Of a DNA stretch of 64,000 bases, positions 8,088 through 17,340 are shown piece by piece. The position numbers and the translations under genes are program-made. The notes under the pieces are model-generated. The model had not been told where the DNA came from and searched no databases. It was given only the letters and a program-made list of their open reading frames with translations. The number at the start of each line of letters is the position of its first letter. Within the stretch, counting starts at the first letter, position 1. The DNA is taken from assembly GCA_902781315.1 (NCBI GenBank), contig CACZIT010000002.1, positions 62,001 to 126,000 on the forward strand, read 5' to 3'. The stretch comes from an uncultured Prevotellaceae bacterium. GTDB lineage: Bacteria > Bacteroidota > Bacteroidia > Bacteroidales > Bacteroidaceae.

Positions 8088-8200
8088 AGGGCTAAAAGGG
8101 GAGTGAAAGGGTGTAAAGGGCTTTAGGGGGAGTGAAAGGGTGTAAAGGGCTTTAGGAGGAGTGAAAGGGTGTAAAGGGTGAAAAGGGTGTAAAGAGAATA
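8044..8200. repeat. 29-bp tandem repeat (GTAAAGGG family)
   Basis: Units beginning AGTGAAAGGG start at 8073, 8102, 8131 and 8160, an exact 29-bp period, each made of three GTAAAGGG-like subunits. A degenerate unit precedes them. The repeat covers the 3' end of the Fur-family gene and is of the same family as 6363-6433. Confidence 0.85.
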
Positions 8201-8221
8201 AAGGGGGCATCGTGCCCCCTT
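8201..8221. terminator. Bidirectional terminator between the Fur-family gene and dus
   Basis: Perfect 9-bp inverted repeat AAGGGGGCA / TGCCCCCTT with a 3-nt loop, placed between the two convergent genes. Confidence 0.6.
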
Positions 8222-8225
8222 GTTA

Positions 8226-9227
8226 TTATAGCTGCTTGAGGCGCTCGCGACAGTGCTCAAGAATGTCGAGCAACTCGTCGGCCGATTCGGCACGCAGCAT
8301 GGCGATGCGCGTCTGCCGGAAGTCGGGAATGCCCTTGAACACGGGCGATGCCGCCAAGTGGCGGCGCGTGTGCAGAATGCCTCGGTATTCACTTGAATGC
8401 CGCTTTTTCCCATCGTCGTCTTGGGTTCCTTTCATCTCGCTGATGCGACGGATGTTGATGAGCAATTGCTCGCGCAGCACGTCGATCTTCTCGTCGAGCG
8501 ACAGCTGTCGACGGCTGAAGAGCCACGGCTGGCCGAACGTGGCACGACCTATCATCACCGCGTCGACGCCATAGCGCTCGAAGGCCAGGTCGGCCTCGTA
8601 GAGCGAGGTGATGTCGCCATTGCCGATGATGGGGATATGGATGCGCGGATTGCGCTTCACCTCGCCGATGAGCGTCCAGTCGGCCTCGCCCGTGTACATC
8701 TGCGAACGGGTGCGACCGTGGATGGTGAGCGCCTGAATGCCACAGTCCTGCAGTTGCTCGGCCAGGTCGGTGATGATGAGGTTCTCCTTGTCCCAACCCA
8801 GGCGCGTCTTCACGGTGACGGGCGTGTGGACAGCGCGCACCACCTCGCGCGTGATGTCGAGCAGCAGCGGAATGTTCCTGAGCATGCCTGCTCCAGCACC
8901 CTTGCCAGCCACCTTCTTCACTGGACAGCCGAAGTTCAGGTCGATGACGTCGGGGTGGGCTTCCTCGACGATGCGCGCCGCCTCCACCATCTGCTGCGCG
9001 TCGCGCCCGTAGATCTGAATGCCCACTGGGCGCTCGTCGTCGCTGATGGTCAGCTTGCTGACAGTGGACTTCACCGAGCGCACCAGCGCCTCGGCCGACA
9101 CAAACTCCGTATACACCATGGCGGCACCGAAGCGCTTGCACAACTGGCGGAAGCCAATGTCGGTGACATCCTCCATCGGTGCGAGAAACAGCGGCCGCTC
9201 TCCAAAATCAATATTCCCGATTTTCAT
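8226..9227 (-). CDS. dus: tRNA-dihydrouridine synthase (DusB type)
   Basis: 333 aa from ATG 9227 (MKIGNIDFGERPLFLAPMED). An FMN-dependent TIM-barrel enzyme that reduces uridine to dihydrouridine in tRNA. Visible family motifs are LAPMEDVTD, the segment DLNFGCPVKKVAGKGAGAGM with the catalytic Cys, KTRLGWD, the GRTR segment, and IGNGDI with MIGRATFGQPWLF, where FMN phosphate binds. Length is typical. The longer frame up to 9287 is rejected because a good promoter (9233-9264) sits just before ATG 9227, giving a nearly leaderless mRNA. Confidence 0.93.
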   Translation of the reverse strand: MKIGNIDFGERPLFLAPMEDVTDIGFRQLCKRFGAAMVYTEFVSAEALVRSVKSTVSKLTISDDERPVGIQIYGRDAQQMVEAARIVEEAHPDVIDLNFGCPVKKVAGKGAGAGMLRNIPLLLDITREVVRAVHTPVTVKTRLGWDKENLIITDLAEQLQDCGIQALTIHGRTRSQMYTGEADWTLIGEVKRNPRIHIPIIGNGDITSLYEADLAFERYGVDAVMIGRATFGQPWLFSRRQLSLDEKIDVLREQLLINIRRISEMKGTQDDDGKKRHSSEYRGILHTRRHLAASPVFKGIPDFRQTRIAMLRAESADELLDILEHCRERLKQL

Positions 9228-9232
9228 GGCTG

Positions 9233-9264
9233 CAAAGGTACTACTTTTTTCCATATTCCACAAA
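9233..9264 (-). promoter_or_regulatory. Promoter of the dus gene
   Basis: Minus strand TTTG (9261-9264), 20 bp, TACCTTTG (9233-9240). The -7 box is 5 bp from the start codon. Confidence 0.7.
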
Positions 9265-9267
9265 AAA

Positions 9268-9298
9268 AATCGCATACGATTGCTCACCGTATGCGATT
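9268..9298 (-). terminator. Terminator of the 9331-12309 gene
   Basis: Perfect 11-bp stem (AATCGCATACG / CGTATGCGATT) with a 9-nt loop. On the minus strand it is followed by a run of T, the classic intrinsic form. Confidence 0.85.
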
Positions 9299-9330
9299 CT
9301 TTTCTGGTTTTTACGAAAGGAGGGAAATCC

Positions 9331-12309
9331 TTACTTCACGACGACCTTCGTGGTCTTCACGGTGCCGTCGCTGTGGCGGGTCTCGACGATGTTCAGACCG
9401 CGGCGCAGCGACTGCTGCTGACGACCGTCGACGCTGTAGTAGCGCTGGCCGACGGTGCCGGTCTGGTTCTCATTGATGCCCTTGATGGCCGTGGGCAGCT
9501 CGTCGCTCTCGTAGAAGAGCTGGAAGTTGTCGAGCTTGAACCAGCCATGACCCGTTGCCGTGTCGGCGGTGCCGTCAGGATTGACGTTGTTCGTGCGGAA
9601 GCCCAGCTTGGCCGTGCCGTCAGTCACGTAAAAGCGCACCTGCATCGGGCGCAGCGTGTTGGTGTAGGGATCGTCCTGCGTGCAGGTGTAGTCGGCATAG
9701 GTCAGGTGCTGCTGCTCGTCGGCCGGAGTCGTTTCGTCGAGCTGCTTGGCGGTCTGTGCATCCTCAGGCAGGTTGACGGCGTGCTCATCCTCAGAGCCGA
9801 ACATCTGCACGTAGTCGTTGGCGAAGAGGCGCTGCGTGGTGAGGCAGTTGCCGGCCCACTGATACTGCACCATGACGTTGGCCGAGAGCACGTAGATGCC
9901 GTTGGGCAGTCCGTTGAGCGTCTGCGAGAGTTCTACCTCGGGAATGTTGCCATTCCAGATGCCCCAGAGGTGGGTTCCCTCGACATACTGCACGGTGACG
10001 GGATTGCCCTCATCGTCGTAGATGCCAGCAAAGCTGATGTCGTCGCCGTTGTTGATGCCGCACCATCCGAGTGAGGGAGCCGAAGTCTGCTTCTCGCCGT
10101 TGATGTAGAGATCCCATCCGGCCGGCGGGTTGACCGAACTGCCGGTCTCAGCATTGCCTTGGGCCGAGAGGTCCTCGAAGCCCGGGTTCTTCATGAGGTT
10201 GGTGACGTAGATGCCCACAGCCACACCCGAGAGCTTCAGTTCCTGGAAACCTTCGTCGAGTTTCTGAATCATGGCATCGATTTCCTCCTCATTGGCCTCA
10301 GCAAAGTCATAGACGTCCTGTGCCTCCATGATGAGCTCGTCGTAGTCGGCAGCACCGGCATAGTTGATGTACTCCAGGTAGTTCTCGTAGGCCTTGTCGA
10401 TGGCCTCGAACAGACGCTGATAGGCATCGACCGACGACTTCACTCTCGGATACATCTGCAGGAAGCTCTTGATGGCAGCCACAATCTGGTCGGCCGAGCT
10501 GCTCTGTCCACACTCGTTCTCGTTGAGCACCTTGCTGGCCTCGTCGGAGAGCGACTTCTGAAGCTGCTCCAGCTGCAGGTTGTAGATAGCCTCGCGGAAG
10601 TGCTCGTAGACGGCCAGAGCGTCTTCCTGCACATAGCCCAGCTTCTGGATGCGGTAGTTGTCGGTCTTGAACCATCCGTCGCCACCAGCGCCGTTGCCAT
10701 CCGTGCGGTTGGCAGCCGTGATGTCACCGTTGGTGCGCAGACCGAAGGTCAGCGTGCCGTCGTAGACGAAGGCGCGCACACTCATGTCTTGCAGTTCGGT
10801 GTCGGTGACGGGCTCCTCGAGTCCTTCAAAATCGTAGACCTCCATCTGGTCGAGCTTTGACTCGTTGTAGCCGTAGGCCGAAGCGAAGTACTTCGAGTTC
10901 AGGTTGCCGAAGATGCGCTGGGTGGTGCGGCGCGATCCGTTGCCGTTGGCACCCACCATCATGGCTGCGGTGACGACGTAGGTACCGGTCTCCAGTCCGC
11001 TGATGGTCTGCGAGAGTTCAATTTCTGGAATGCCTGAGTTCCAGATGCCGTAGATCATCTGGCCGTCCTTCATGCCCGAGCCGTCGGCGTTGATGCCGGC
11101 CCAGCCGTTCAGACCTGCTGCGCGCAGCTCTTCCTCGGTCTGCACTTGCTGACCTCTGACGTAGAGATTCCAGCCTGCGGGAGCGTTGGCCACGCCTGAC
11201 GTTGTGCCGCCACCCTGCGAGGAGAGGTCTTCGAAACTCATGTTCTGGCCCAGACGGGTGAGGTTGCCCTGCGACATGTCGTGGCGCAATTGGGCAGCCT
11301 TCAACTCGTCGAGTGCAGCCTTCAGTTCGTCGACGGTGTTCTTTCCGTTGAAGTCGGCGATGGCCTTGTCGATGGCAGCCTGCAGATCAGCATCGGCTTC
11401 CTCGGCCACAATCTGCTGCGACTCCCTAATCTGGTTGTAGAGGTCCTGCTTGGCCTGAATGATGGCCTTGGCAGCAGCGAGGTCTTCGTCGGAGAGTGTC
11501 TCCTGATTGTAGTAGACGAGGGCTGCGTCGAGTCCACCCTGGAAGCCGGGCTTGAAGGTGGCGTCGTCGAGCGAAGCAATCATCTCCTCCACACCGCTGA
11601 GCACGCCGTAGAGTTCCAGTTTGTTCTTCATAGCCGGCAATTCGTCGGGATCGGCAAAGGCCCAGAGTTCCGAGCGCGTGTCGAGCGGGATGCAGCGGCC
11701 GTTTTCGTCGAGCACAACGTATTCATAGCCGGCATCGTCGACTTCTTTCTTCACACCACCCCACACGTCTGGGAAGTAGCCGCACGACGACTCCGAGCAG
11801 ATGAGATACTGGCCGCTACCGTTCAGGTGGAGGCAGATACCTTCCACGTTCGAATTGATGTGGCCTGTACCGGCTCTCAGGCGATAGAAGCCATTGACGT
11901 CGGCTTTCTCCAGCGAGAAATAGGCTGGGCCGTCGAGTTTGGCGTTGAGGTTGTCGTTGGCATACTCGTGGAAGCCGATGTAGTTGGTCACCTCTTCCGT
12001 CACAGTGTTGCCTTCCTCGTCCTCATACTGATTGGTGCTCACCACCGAGAAGTACCACGTGCCGTCTTCGGCCTGATGGGCCGTGAAGGCATGGTCGGCA
12101 AAACGAGAGTCGGCATAGGGCAGGAGGTAGTAGGCGCCGTCCCAGCTGGTGCGCGAGAAGTAGTTGTTGGGATTCACGTAGCTCACGAGCACGTACTTCC
12201 CTCCGTCCACGGGTGTCTTTCCCACTTTCGGGAAGTCCACCGCCATCACTGTGCTGGCCACCATCATGGCGACGAGCACGAGCAGTTGTCTGATGTAGAA
12301 CTTTTTCAT
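9331..12309 (-). CDS. Large secreted protein with two repeated carbohydrate-binding-like modules and a Prevotella-type C-terminal tail
   Basis: 992 aa. Signal peptide MKKFYIRQLLVLVAMMVAST and then VMAVDF. The N-terminal domain (about 25-230) has no motif I can name. A helical, Ala/Glu-rich segment (about 235-350) resembles FIVAR-type linkers. Two related modules follow, around 350-560 and 690-930. Each has MSFEDLSSQG / NPGFEDLSAQG, APAGW(N/D)LY(V/I), W(A/C)GIN, YGIWNSGIPEIELSQT / WGIWNGNIPEVELSQT and TTQR(I/L)F, and they look like galactose-binding-like sandwich domains. The end, YYSVDGRQQQSLRRGLNIVE, is the tail typical of exported proteins in this group (type IX secretion or surface sorting, inferred). 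It lies in the same direction as the GH31 gene upstream, suggesting a role in glycan binding. No catalytic domain is recognised. Confidence 0.8.
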   Translation of the reverse strand: MKKFYIRQLLVLVAMMVASTVMAVDFPKVGKTPVDGGKYVLVSYVNPNNYFSRTSWDGAYYLLPYADSRFADHAFTAHQAEDGTWYFSVVSTNQYEDEEGNTVTEEVTNYIGFHEYANDNLNAKLDGPAYFSLEKADVNGFYRLRAGTGHINSNVEGICLHLNGSGQYLICSESSCGYFPDVWGGVKKEVDDAGYEYVVLDENGRCIPLDTRSELWAFADPDELPAMKNKLELYGVLSGVEEMIASLDDATFKPGFQGGLDAALVYYNQETLSDEDLAAAKAIIQAKQDLYNQIRESQQIVAEEADADLQAAIDKAIADFNGKNTVDELKAALDELKAAQLRHDMSQGNLTRLGQNMSFEDLSSQGGGTTSGVANAPAGWNLYVRGQQVQTEEELRAAGLNGWAGINADGSGMKDGQMIYGIWNSGIPEIELSQTISGLETGTYVVTAAMMVGANGNGSRRTTQRIFGNLNSKYFASAYGYNESKLDQMEVYDFEGLEEPVTDTELQDMSVRAFVYDGTLTFGLRTNGDITAANRTDGNGAGGDGWFKTDNYRIQKLGYVQEDALAVYEHFREAIYNLQLEQLQKSLSDEASKVLNENECGQSSSADQIVAAIKSFLQMYPRVKSSVDAYQRLFEAIDKAYENYLEYINYAGAADYDELIMEAQDVYDFAEANEEEIDAMIQKLDEGFQELKLSGVAVGIYVTNLMKNPGFEDLSAQGNAETGSSVNPPAGWDLYINGEKQTSAPSLGWCGINNGDDISFAGIYDDEGNPVTVQYVEGTHLWGIWNGNIPEVELSQTLNGLPNGIYVLSANVMVQYQWAGNCLTTQRLFANDYVQMFGSEDEHAVNLPEDAQTAKQLDETTPADEQQHLTYADYTCTQDDPYTNTLRPMQVRFYVTDGTAKLGFRTNNVNPDGTADTATGHGWFKLDNFQLFYESDELPTAIKGINENQTGTVGQRYYSVDGRQQQSLRRGLNIVETRHSDGTVKTTKVVVK

Positions 12310-12406
12310 AAGGTTTTTTGTTATTGATGAATAAAAATAGATGTTGGTTATTATCTTTGTTCTTTCTCCACTACGTTACGAAAGCGAGCAAGCTCGTGGT
12401 CCTTTG

Positions 12407-12652
12407 TTACCTTGTCACGATGCCCTCCTCGTTGAGGAATTGCCGCCAGAAGTCGGCGGTGTTGCCGTTGTCGAAGGCGGTGATGCTGAAGAGCACCACG
12501 TCGTCGGCCTGCACCTGGCTGAACTTACTGCCGGCGATGTTGAGCACGTCGCTCCACGAGGAGAACACTTTCGTGCCTTCCCAGACCGTGGTGGCGGCAG
12601 CCTGCAGATGCAAGGCCATGGTGAGCAGTGAGAGACAAATCAGTCGGGTCAT
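12407..12652 (-). CDS. Short secreted protein, possibly a truncated module
   Basis: 81 aa. A clear signal peptide (MTRLICLSLLTMALHLQAAA) precedes about 60 residues (TTVWEGTKVFSSWSDVLNIA ... DDVVLFSITAFDNG). That stretch resembles the first half of small beta-sandwich modules (VWxG...W...) attached to Prevotella glycan enzymes. It ends abruptly after EEGIVTR, shorter than such a module would normally be, so this may be a remnant of a longer gene. It lies 97 bp before the 992-aa protein and 76 bp after GH31 on the same strand. Function unknown. Confidence 0.5.
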   Translation of the reverse strand: MTRLICLSLLTMALHLQAAATTVWEGTKVFSSWSDVLNIAGSKFSQVQADDVVLFSITAFDNGNTADFWRQFLNEEGIVTR

Positions 12653-12661
12653 TGTTTTTTA

Positions 12662-12745
12662 ATGAATAGTGATGAGTGAATAGTTTATGATTTGCTTTAG
12701 CAATGACTACTTCAAGAGTAATCATCAACTATTCATTACTCATTG
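12662..12745. repeat. Imperfect inverted repeat at the 3' end of the GH31 gene
   Basis: Two arms of about 25 bp, rich in ATTCATTACTCATT-like sequence, face each other around a 25-nt centre and overlap the GH31 stop codon. It may act as a weak terminator or stabilise the mRNA end. Confidence 0.45.
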
Positions 12746-15263
12746 TTATTTTCACTTCGTTGCCATCGTAGCTGACGGTCTTCGTCTTGCCTTTCCAGAT
12801 GATTTCGGAAGTGGTCCGCTTGACATAGTTCGTCAGTTTCATTTGCTTGTCGGGCAGCACGATGGTGAACTGGCGCTGGCGCAGCATGCCGGGGAAACTG
12901 CCCTGACGCTGGCCGATGGTGAGCGTGCTGGTGGCGTCGTCCCAGGTGAAGGGAATCACGCTGAACTGTCCGCGCTCGTAGTTGTAGCCGTCGCCCTCGT
13001 CTTCATAGAGCGTGAAGGTGCCGTCGGCGCCGGGATAGACGCGGATGGTCAGGTTGTCCCACGCCTTTTCGCTGCTGTACTGCACGTCGGGTCCGAAGGG
13101 AATGATGCTGCCAGCGCGCACGAATACTGGCATGTCGGTGATGGGCGTGGGGCGAAGGATGGTCTGTCCGCCTTTGTGGCGTTCGTTTGTAAAGAAGTCA
13201 TACCACTCGGCACCTTCAGGCAGGTAGACGCTGACGGGAGCGGCGGCCTTGCGGATGTCGGGATATATCTCATGGCCCTGCTTGCGCTGGTCTTTCCAGG
13301 TGTACATGGGGTCGGTGACGGGCTTCACGAGCAGGGCATGACCGAACATGTACTCATCGTTCAGGCGGCGCGCCTTCAGGTCGGCGGCGAAGTCCATGAC
13401 CAACGGGCGCATCATCGATCCACTCTGCTGCACCACCTCGCCGGCCATCGAGTAGATGTAGGGCAGCAGGCGATAGCGCAACTTCACGGCGTCGACCATG
13501 GCATCGTAGGCCCAGTCGCCCTTCTGGCCGAACTCGTAGATCTCGCTGACCATGGGCGACGAGCAGTGGTTGCGCATGAGCGGCATGAACGTGCCCCACT
13601 GCATCCAGCGCGTCTGCAATTCCTGGGCGGCGGGGCTCTTCGGGTTGTTGTCGAGGTCCCAGTAGAAGAATCCACCGAGGTCGGTGTTCCAGTAGGGAAT
13701 GCCGCAGAGCGTGTAGTTCAGGCCCGAGGGCACCTGACTCTTCATCACCTGCCACGAGGCATTGATGTCGCCACTCCACGAGAACGTGCCGTAGTGCTGC
13801 AAGCCGAAGGTGCCGCTGCGCGTCATCTGGAAGGAGCGCTTGCCCTGGTAGTTCTTGAGCCGCTTCGCCTTTTTCTGCTCAGCTGCCCGCTGGTGTTCGT
13901 AGATGCCGCGGTTGGTCATGAGCGGGAAGGCGTTCTTCACCGACAGCCACGAGCCGTCGTAGGTCTGGTAGTTGTCGGTCTGCTTGGTTTCGTTGAAGTG
14001 GTCGGGCTCGGTGGAGTCGGTCCACCAGGCGTCGAAGCCCATGTCGTAGAGGTGCGAGAGATACTTCCAATAGATGTCGCGTGCCTTGGGGTTGAAGGCA
14101 TCGTAGGGCAGCACGCCCTTCTGGCGCGGCCACGTGTCGAAGGGCAGCAGGGCGCCTATCTTCTGCAGTTGGCGGTAGGGCTCCGTCCACGAGCCGAAGC
14201 TGGCCCAGATGGAAATCATCAGGTGGGCATTGTTCTGGTGGACGTACTTCACCATCTCCTCAGGACTCTTCAGACGGGGCTGCAAGCCCTTGGCCTTGTA
14301 TTCGGCGGCCATCTTCTTCAGGTCGTCGGGCAGGTATTTCTGCCAGGCGGAGTCGCCCACTTTATTAATGTAATAAGGATTCTGGAAGCGCATGGCATTC
14401 CAGTTGGAGTCGCAACCCCAATACTGCCAGTCTTGCACGATGCCGTCGAGGGGAATCTGCAGCTGGCGGTACTTGTCGAGCACAAAGGCCAGCTCGTCGC
14501 TGGTCTTGTAGCGCTCGCGACACTGCCAATGGCCCATGGTCCAGAGGGGGAACATGGTGGCCTGTCCCGACAGCTGGCGAATGCCGGCGATGACGGCGTC
14601 CTGCGAGCCGTCGCGGTAGATGAAGTAGTAGTCGATGCGCGGAGCCACCTCGCTGGTGAAGGCGGCGGTGTAGGGGCTCGTCTCGCTCTTGAAGCGACTC
14701 TTGCCGGCATTGTCCCAGTAGAGGCCATAGCCACGCGACGAGGTGAAGTAGGGGATGGCGATGTAGCCGTTGTGGTTCCACAGCTCCACGTCATGTCCGC
14801 GCCACGTCATGGCTTCATCGCCCAGCTGGCCGAGGCCGTAGATGTCCTCGTCAGGCTGCAGCGACCACTGCTGGCTGATGCGGTAGCGGCCAGCATCAGG
14901 TCCGCTGGTCAGTTCCTCGAAGCTGGGTGCCGACGTCTCGCTGAGCAGCACCTCGCCTTGTCGGTTCGTGAGCGTCACGAGCCCCGTGGCGTCATCGATG
15001 TTCACCTGCACGTTAGGACTTGTTGCCGAACCCTCAGTGAGAATCACCGAGTAGCTCTTCTTCGCCGGTGCAGCACCCTCGCCGGGATACTTCACGATGT
15101 GCACGATGTCGTTGCTGAGATACGTGGCCTGGATGGTCACGCCATTCACGCAGCGGCTCAGGGCGGGAGCGGTCTGCTTCTTCGGTTTCGCTGCCCAGGT
15201 GGTGGCGGCGATGAGTAGGCAAAGCGTTGCCAGAAAGATTTTCTTGTAAGTCATAATACTCAT
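12729..15263 (-). CDS. Secreted glycoside hydrolase family 31 (alpha-xylosidase / alpha-glucosidase)
   Basis: 844 aa from ATG 15263; MTYKK at 15254 is an alternative. The longer frame to 15473 would be translated through the promoter repeat R2. A signal peptide (MTYKKIFLATLCLLIAATTW) precedes an N-terminal beta-sandwich and the GH31 barrel with LDGIVQDWQYWG and FDAWWTDSTEPDHFNE. Asp416 in the WTD segment aligns with the nucleophile of the family, and GDINASWQVMKSQVP follows. Beta-sandwich C-terminal domains with IPFGPDVQYSSEKAWDNL come after. The DWQYWG and WWTDSTEPD forms are those of Bacteroidetes alpha-xylosidases, so xyloglucan-type substrates are more likely than starch; this is an inference. 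There is no SusC/SusD pair in the window. Confidence 0.88.
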   Translation of the reverse strand: MSIMTYKKIFLATLCLLIAATTWAAKPKKQTAPALSRCVNGVTIQATYLSNDIVHIVKYPGEGAAPAKKSYSVILTEGSATSPNVQVNIDDATGLVTLTNRQGEVLLSETSAPSFEELTSGPDAGRYRISQQWSLQPDEDIYGLGQLGDEAMTWRGHDVELWNHNGYIAIPYFTSSRGYGLYWDNAGKSRFKSETSPYTAAFTSEVAPRIDYYFIYRDGSQDAVIAGIRQLSGQATMFPLWTMGHWQCRERYKTSDELAFVLDKYRQLQIPLDGIVQDWQYWGCDSNWNAMRFQNPYYINKVGDSAWQKYLPDDLKKMAAEYKAKGLQPRLKSPEEMVKYVHQNNAHLMISIWASFGSWTEPYRQLQKIGALLPFDTWPRQKGVLPYDAFNPKARDIYWKYLSHLYDMGFDAWWTDSTEPDHFNETKQTDNYQTYDGSWLSVKNAFPLMTNRGIYEHQRAAEQKKAKRLKNYQGKRSFQMTRSGTFGLQHYGTFSWSGDINASWQVMKSQVPSGLNYTLCGIPYWNTDLGGFFYWDLDNNPKSPAAQELQTRWMQWGTFMPLMRNHCSSPMVSEIYEFGQKGDWAYDAMVDAVKLRYRLLPYIYSMAGEVVQQSGSMMRPLVMDFAADLKARRLNDEYMFGHALLVKPVTDPMYTWKDQRKQGHEIYPDIRKAAAPVSVYLPEGAEWYDFFTNERHKGGQTILRPTPITDMPVFVRAGSIIPFGPDVQYSSEKAWDNLTIRVYPGADGTFTLYEDEGDGYNYERGQFSVIPFTWDDATSTLTIGQRQGSFPGMLRQRQFTIVLPDKQMKLTNYVKRTTSEIIWKGKTKTVSYDGNEVKITMSNE

Positions 15264-15292
15264 GTTTCGTTTGATATTGATAATTCCAACTG

Positions 15293-15300
15293 CAAAATTA
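15293..15300 (-). promoter_or_regulatory. -7 box of the GH31 gene
   Basis: TAATTTTG on the minus strand, 30 bp upstream of ATG 15263. No clear TTTG at -33. Repeat R2 just upstream supplies a second, complete promoter. Confidence 0.5.
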
Positions 15301-15355
15301 CGGAAAAACATCGGACGACAGCACGGCGGCAGTCGTGAAAACTGCATTCCGATGG

Positions 15356-15452
15356 GCAAAGTTACGAAAATCGAGTGCAGAACAAAGGAAACCTGTTTCT
15401 TTTTTATGCCGAGATGCACGAACTTCGCGACTTTTTGTCGCAAAGTTACGAA
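15356..15452 (-). repeat. Promoter-bearing dispersed repeat R2, copy 2 (inverted)
   Basis: 97 bp, reverse complement of 7532-7628 with a few substitutions. On the minus strand it contains TTTG (15383-15386), 18 bp, TAACTTTG (15357-15364), directed at the GH31 gene. Confidence 0.8.
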
Positions 15453-15588
15453 AAGAGTTTTAGATTTTTGCAAACTCTGTGTGGCAAAGATGCGGTAAGA
15501 ATGTAAATTTTTAAATTCTTTAACCTAAAAAGCTTTATCAAAACAGAAATAATTCGGAATTCGGCAAGCGTAAGTCGCAAAATATTTG

Positions 15589-15596
15589 TAACTTTG
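15589..15596 (+). promoter_or_regulatory. -7 box of pckA
   Basis: TAACTTTG about 58 bp upstream of the pckA start. No convincing TTTG at -33, so the call is moderate. Confidence 0.5.
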
Positions 15597-15654
15597 CACC
15601 CGATTTATAAGAAGAAGTATAATTTACACTTAAAATATTTATAAACAAACAATT

Positions 15655-17268
15655 ATGGCAAAGTTAGATTTGACTCAGTATGGCATCACCGGTAGCCGCG
15701 TGATTGCCCACAACCCGAGTTATGAGTTCCTCTTCGAGGAGGAGATGAAGCCCGAACTGACTGGCTACGACAAGGGCCAGCTCACCGAGCTTGACGCAGT
15801 GAACGTGATGACTGGTATCTTCACCGGTCGTTCGCCTAAGGACAAGTACATCGTCGACGATGCCCAGAGCCACGACAAGGTGTGGTGGACCACCGAGGAG
15901 TACAAGAACGACAACCACCCCATGAGCGAAGAGACATGGGCAAAGGTGAAAGAGATTGCCATCAAGGAGCTCTCGAACAAGGACCTCTACGTGGTAGACG
16001 CTTTCTGCGGTGCCAACGAAGCTACTCGTCTGGCCGTGCGCTTCATCGTTGAGGTGGCCTGGCAGGCTCACTTCGTGAAGAACATGTTCATCCAGCCCAC
16101 CGCTGAGGAGCTCGAGAACTTTGAGCCGAACTTCGTGATCTACAACGCTTCGAAGGCTAAGGTAGAGAACTTCGCTGAGCTGGGCATGCGCTCAGAGACC
16201 TGCGCTGCCTTCAACACCACCAGCCGCGAGCAGGTGATCATCAACACATGGTACGGCGGTGAGATGAAGAAGGGTATGTTCTCCATGCAGAACTACTACC
16301 TGCCCCTGCAGGGTATCGCCTCGATGCACTGCTCGGCCAACACCGACATGGAAGGTAAGAACACCGCCATCTTCTTCGGTCTCTCCGGTACGGGTAAGAC
16401 CACTCTTTCTACCGACCCGAAGCGCCTGCTCATCGGCGACGACGAGCACGGATGGGACGACGAGGGCGTGTTCAACCTCGAGGGTGGCTGCTATGCTAAG
16501 GTCATCAACCTCGACAAGGATTCTGAGCCCGACATCTACAATGCTATCCGCCGCAATGCTCTGCTCGAGAACGTCACCGTCGACGCTGAGGGCAAGATCG
16601 ACTTCGCCGACAAGAGCGTGACCGAGAACACCCGCGTGAGCTATCCTATCGAGCACATCGAGAAGATTGCCAAGAAGGTGAACGGTAAGAGCGCTGGTCC
16701 CGAGGCTAAGAACGTGATCTTCCTGTCGGCCGACGCATTCGGCGTGCTGCCTCCCGTGAGCATCCTCAACGCTGAGCAGACGAAGTACTACTTCCTCTCT
16801 GGCTTCACCGCAAAGCTCGCCGGCACAGAGCGCGGCATCACTGAGCCCACTCCCACCTTCTCGGCTTGCTTCGGCCAGGCATTCCTCGAGCTGCACCCCA
16901 CAAAGTATGCTGAGGAGCTCGTGAAGCGCATGGAGAAGAGCGGCGCCAAGGCTTACCTGGTGAACACCGGTTGGAACGGCACTGGCAAGCGCATCTCTAT
17001 CAAGGACACGCGCGGCATCATCGACGCCATCCTGGGCGGTGCCATCCTGAAGGCTCCCACGAAGAAGATTCCTTTCTTCGACTTCGAGGTTCCCACAGAG
17101 CTGGAAGGCGTAGACACCAACATCCTCGATCCTCGCGACACTTATGCTGATCCCGCTCAGTGGGACGAGAAGGCTAAGGATCTGGCTGCCCGCTTCATCA
17201 AGAACTTCAAGAAGTACGAAGGCAACGAGGCTGGTAAGGCTCTCGTCGCTGCAGGACCCAAATTGTAA
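15655..17268 (+). CDS. pckA: Phosphoenolpyruvate carboxykinase (ATP)
   Basis: 537 aa, the usual length. It interconverts oxaloacetate + ATP and PEP + CO2 + ADP. In succinate-producing Bacteroidales it runs in the CO2-fixing direction and supplies the oxaloacetate that ends in fumarate reduction, which fits the fumarate reductase operon at 41319-44881. Seen: [16 protein letters not shown] near the N-terminus, the kinase P-loop [11 protein letters not shown] (Lys248), the second nucleotide-binding segment [20 protein letters not shown], and [17 protein letters not shown]. Codon use is strongly biased, as expected of a highly expressed gene. It is monocistronic, with a terminator at 17527-17578. 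Confidence 0.97.
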   Translation: MAKLDLTQYGITGSRVIAHNPSYEFLFEEEMKPELTGYDKGQLTELDAVNVMTGIFTGRSPKDKYIVDDAQSHDKVWWTTEEYKNDNHPMSEETWAKVKEIAIKELSNKDLYVVDAFCGANEATRLAVRFIVEVAWQAHFVKNMFIQPTAEELENFEPNFVIYNASKAKVENFAELGMRSETCAAFNTTSREQVIINTWYGGEMKKGMFSMQNYYLPLQGIASMHCSANTDMEGKNTAIFFGLSGTGKTTLSTDPKRLLIGDDEHGWDDEGVFNLEGGCYAKVINLDKDSEPDIYNAIRRNALLENVTVDAEGKIDFADKSVTENTRVSYPIEHIEKIAKKVNGKSAGPEAKNVIFLSADAFGVLPPVSILNAEQTKYYFLSGFTAKLAGTERGITEPTPTFSACFGQAFLELHPTKYAEELVKRMEKSGAKAYLVNTGWNGTGKRISIKDTRGIIDAILGGAILKAPTKKIPFFDFEVPTELEGVDTNILDPRDTYADPAQWDEKAKDLAARFIKNFKKYEGNEAGKALVAAGPKL

Positions 17269-17340
17269 GATTTGGGGGCAGGAAGCAACTTGCCTTTGGA
17301 TGAAGGCAAGATTGCAGGCCCGAAACTCTAAGAAGCTAAG

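Noticed and set aside
12352..12359. TATCTTTG box on the plus strand
   Set aside because: No gene follows on that strand and no TTTG precedes it; probably chance.
12687..15218. Long plus-strand frame (843 aa) opposite the GH31 gene
   Set aside because: Antisense shadow of a high-GC gene; low-complexity His/Val/Leu-rich composition, no domain, no promoter or signal.
15264..15473. N-terminal extension of the GH31 protein
   Set aside because: It would translate promoter repeat R2; the signal peptide begins at MTYKK.
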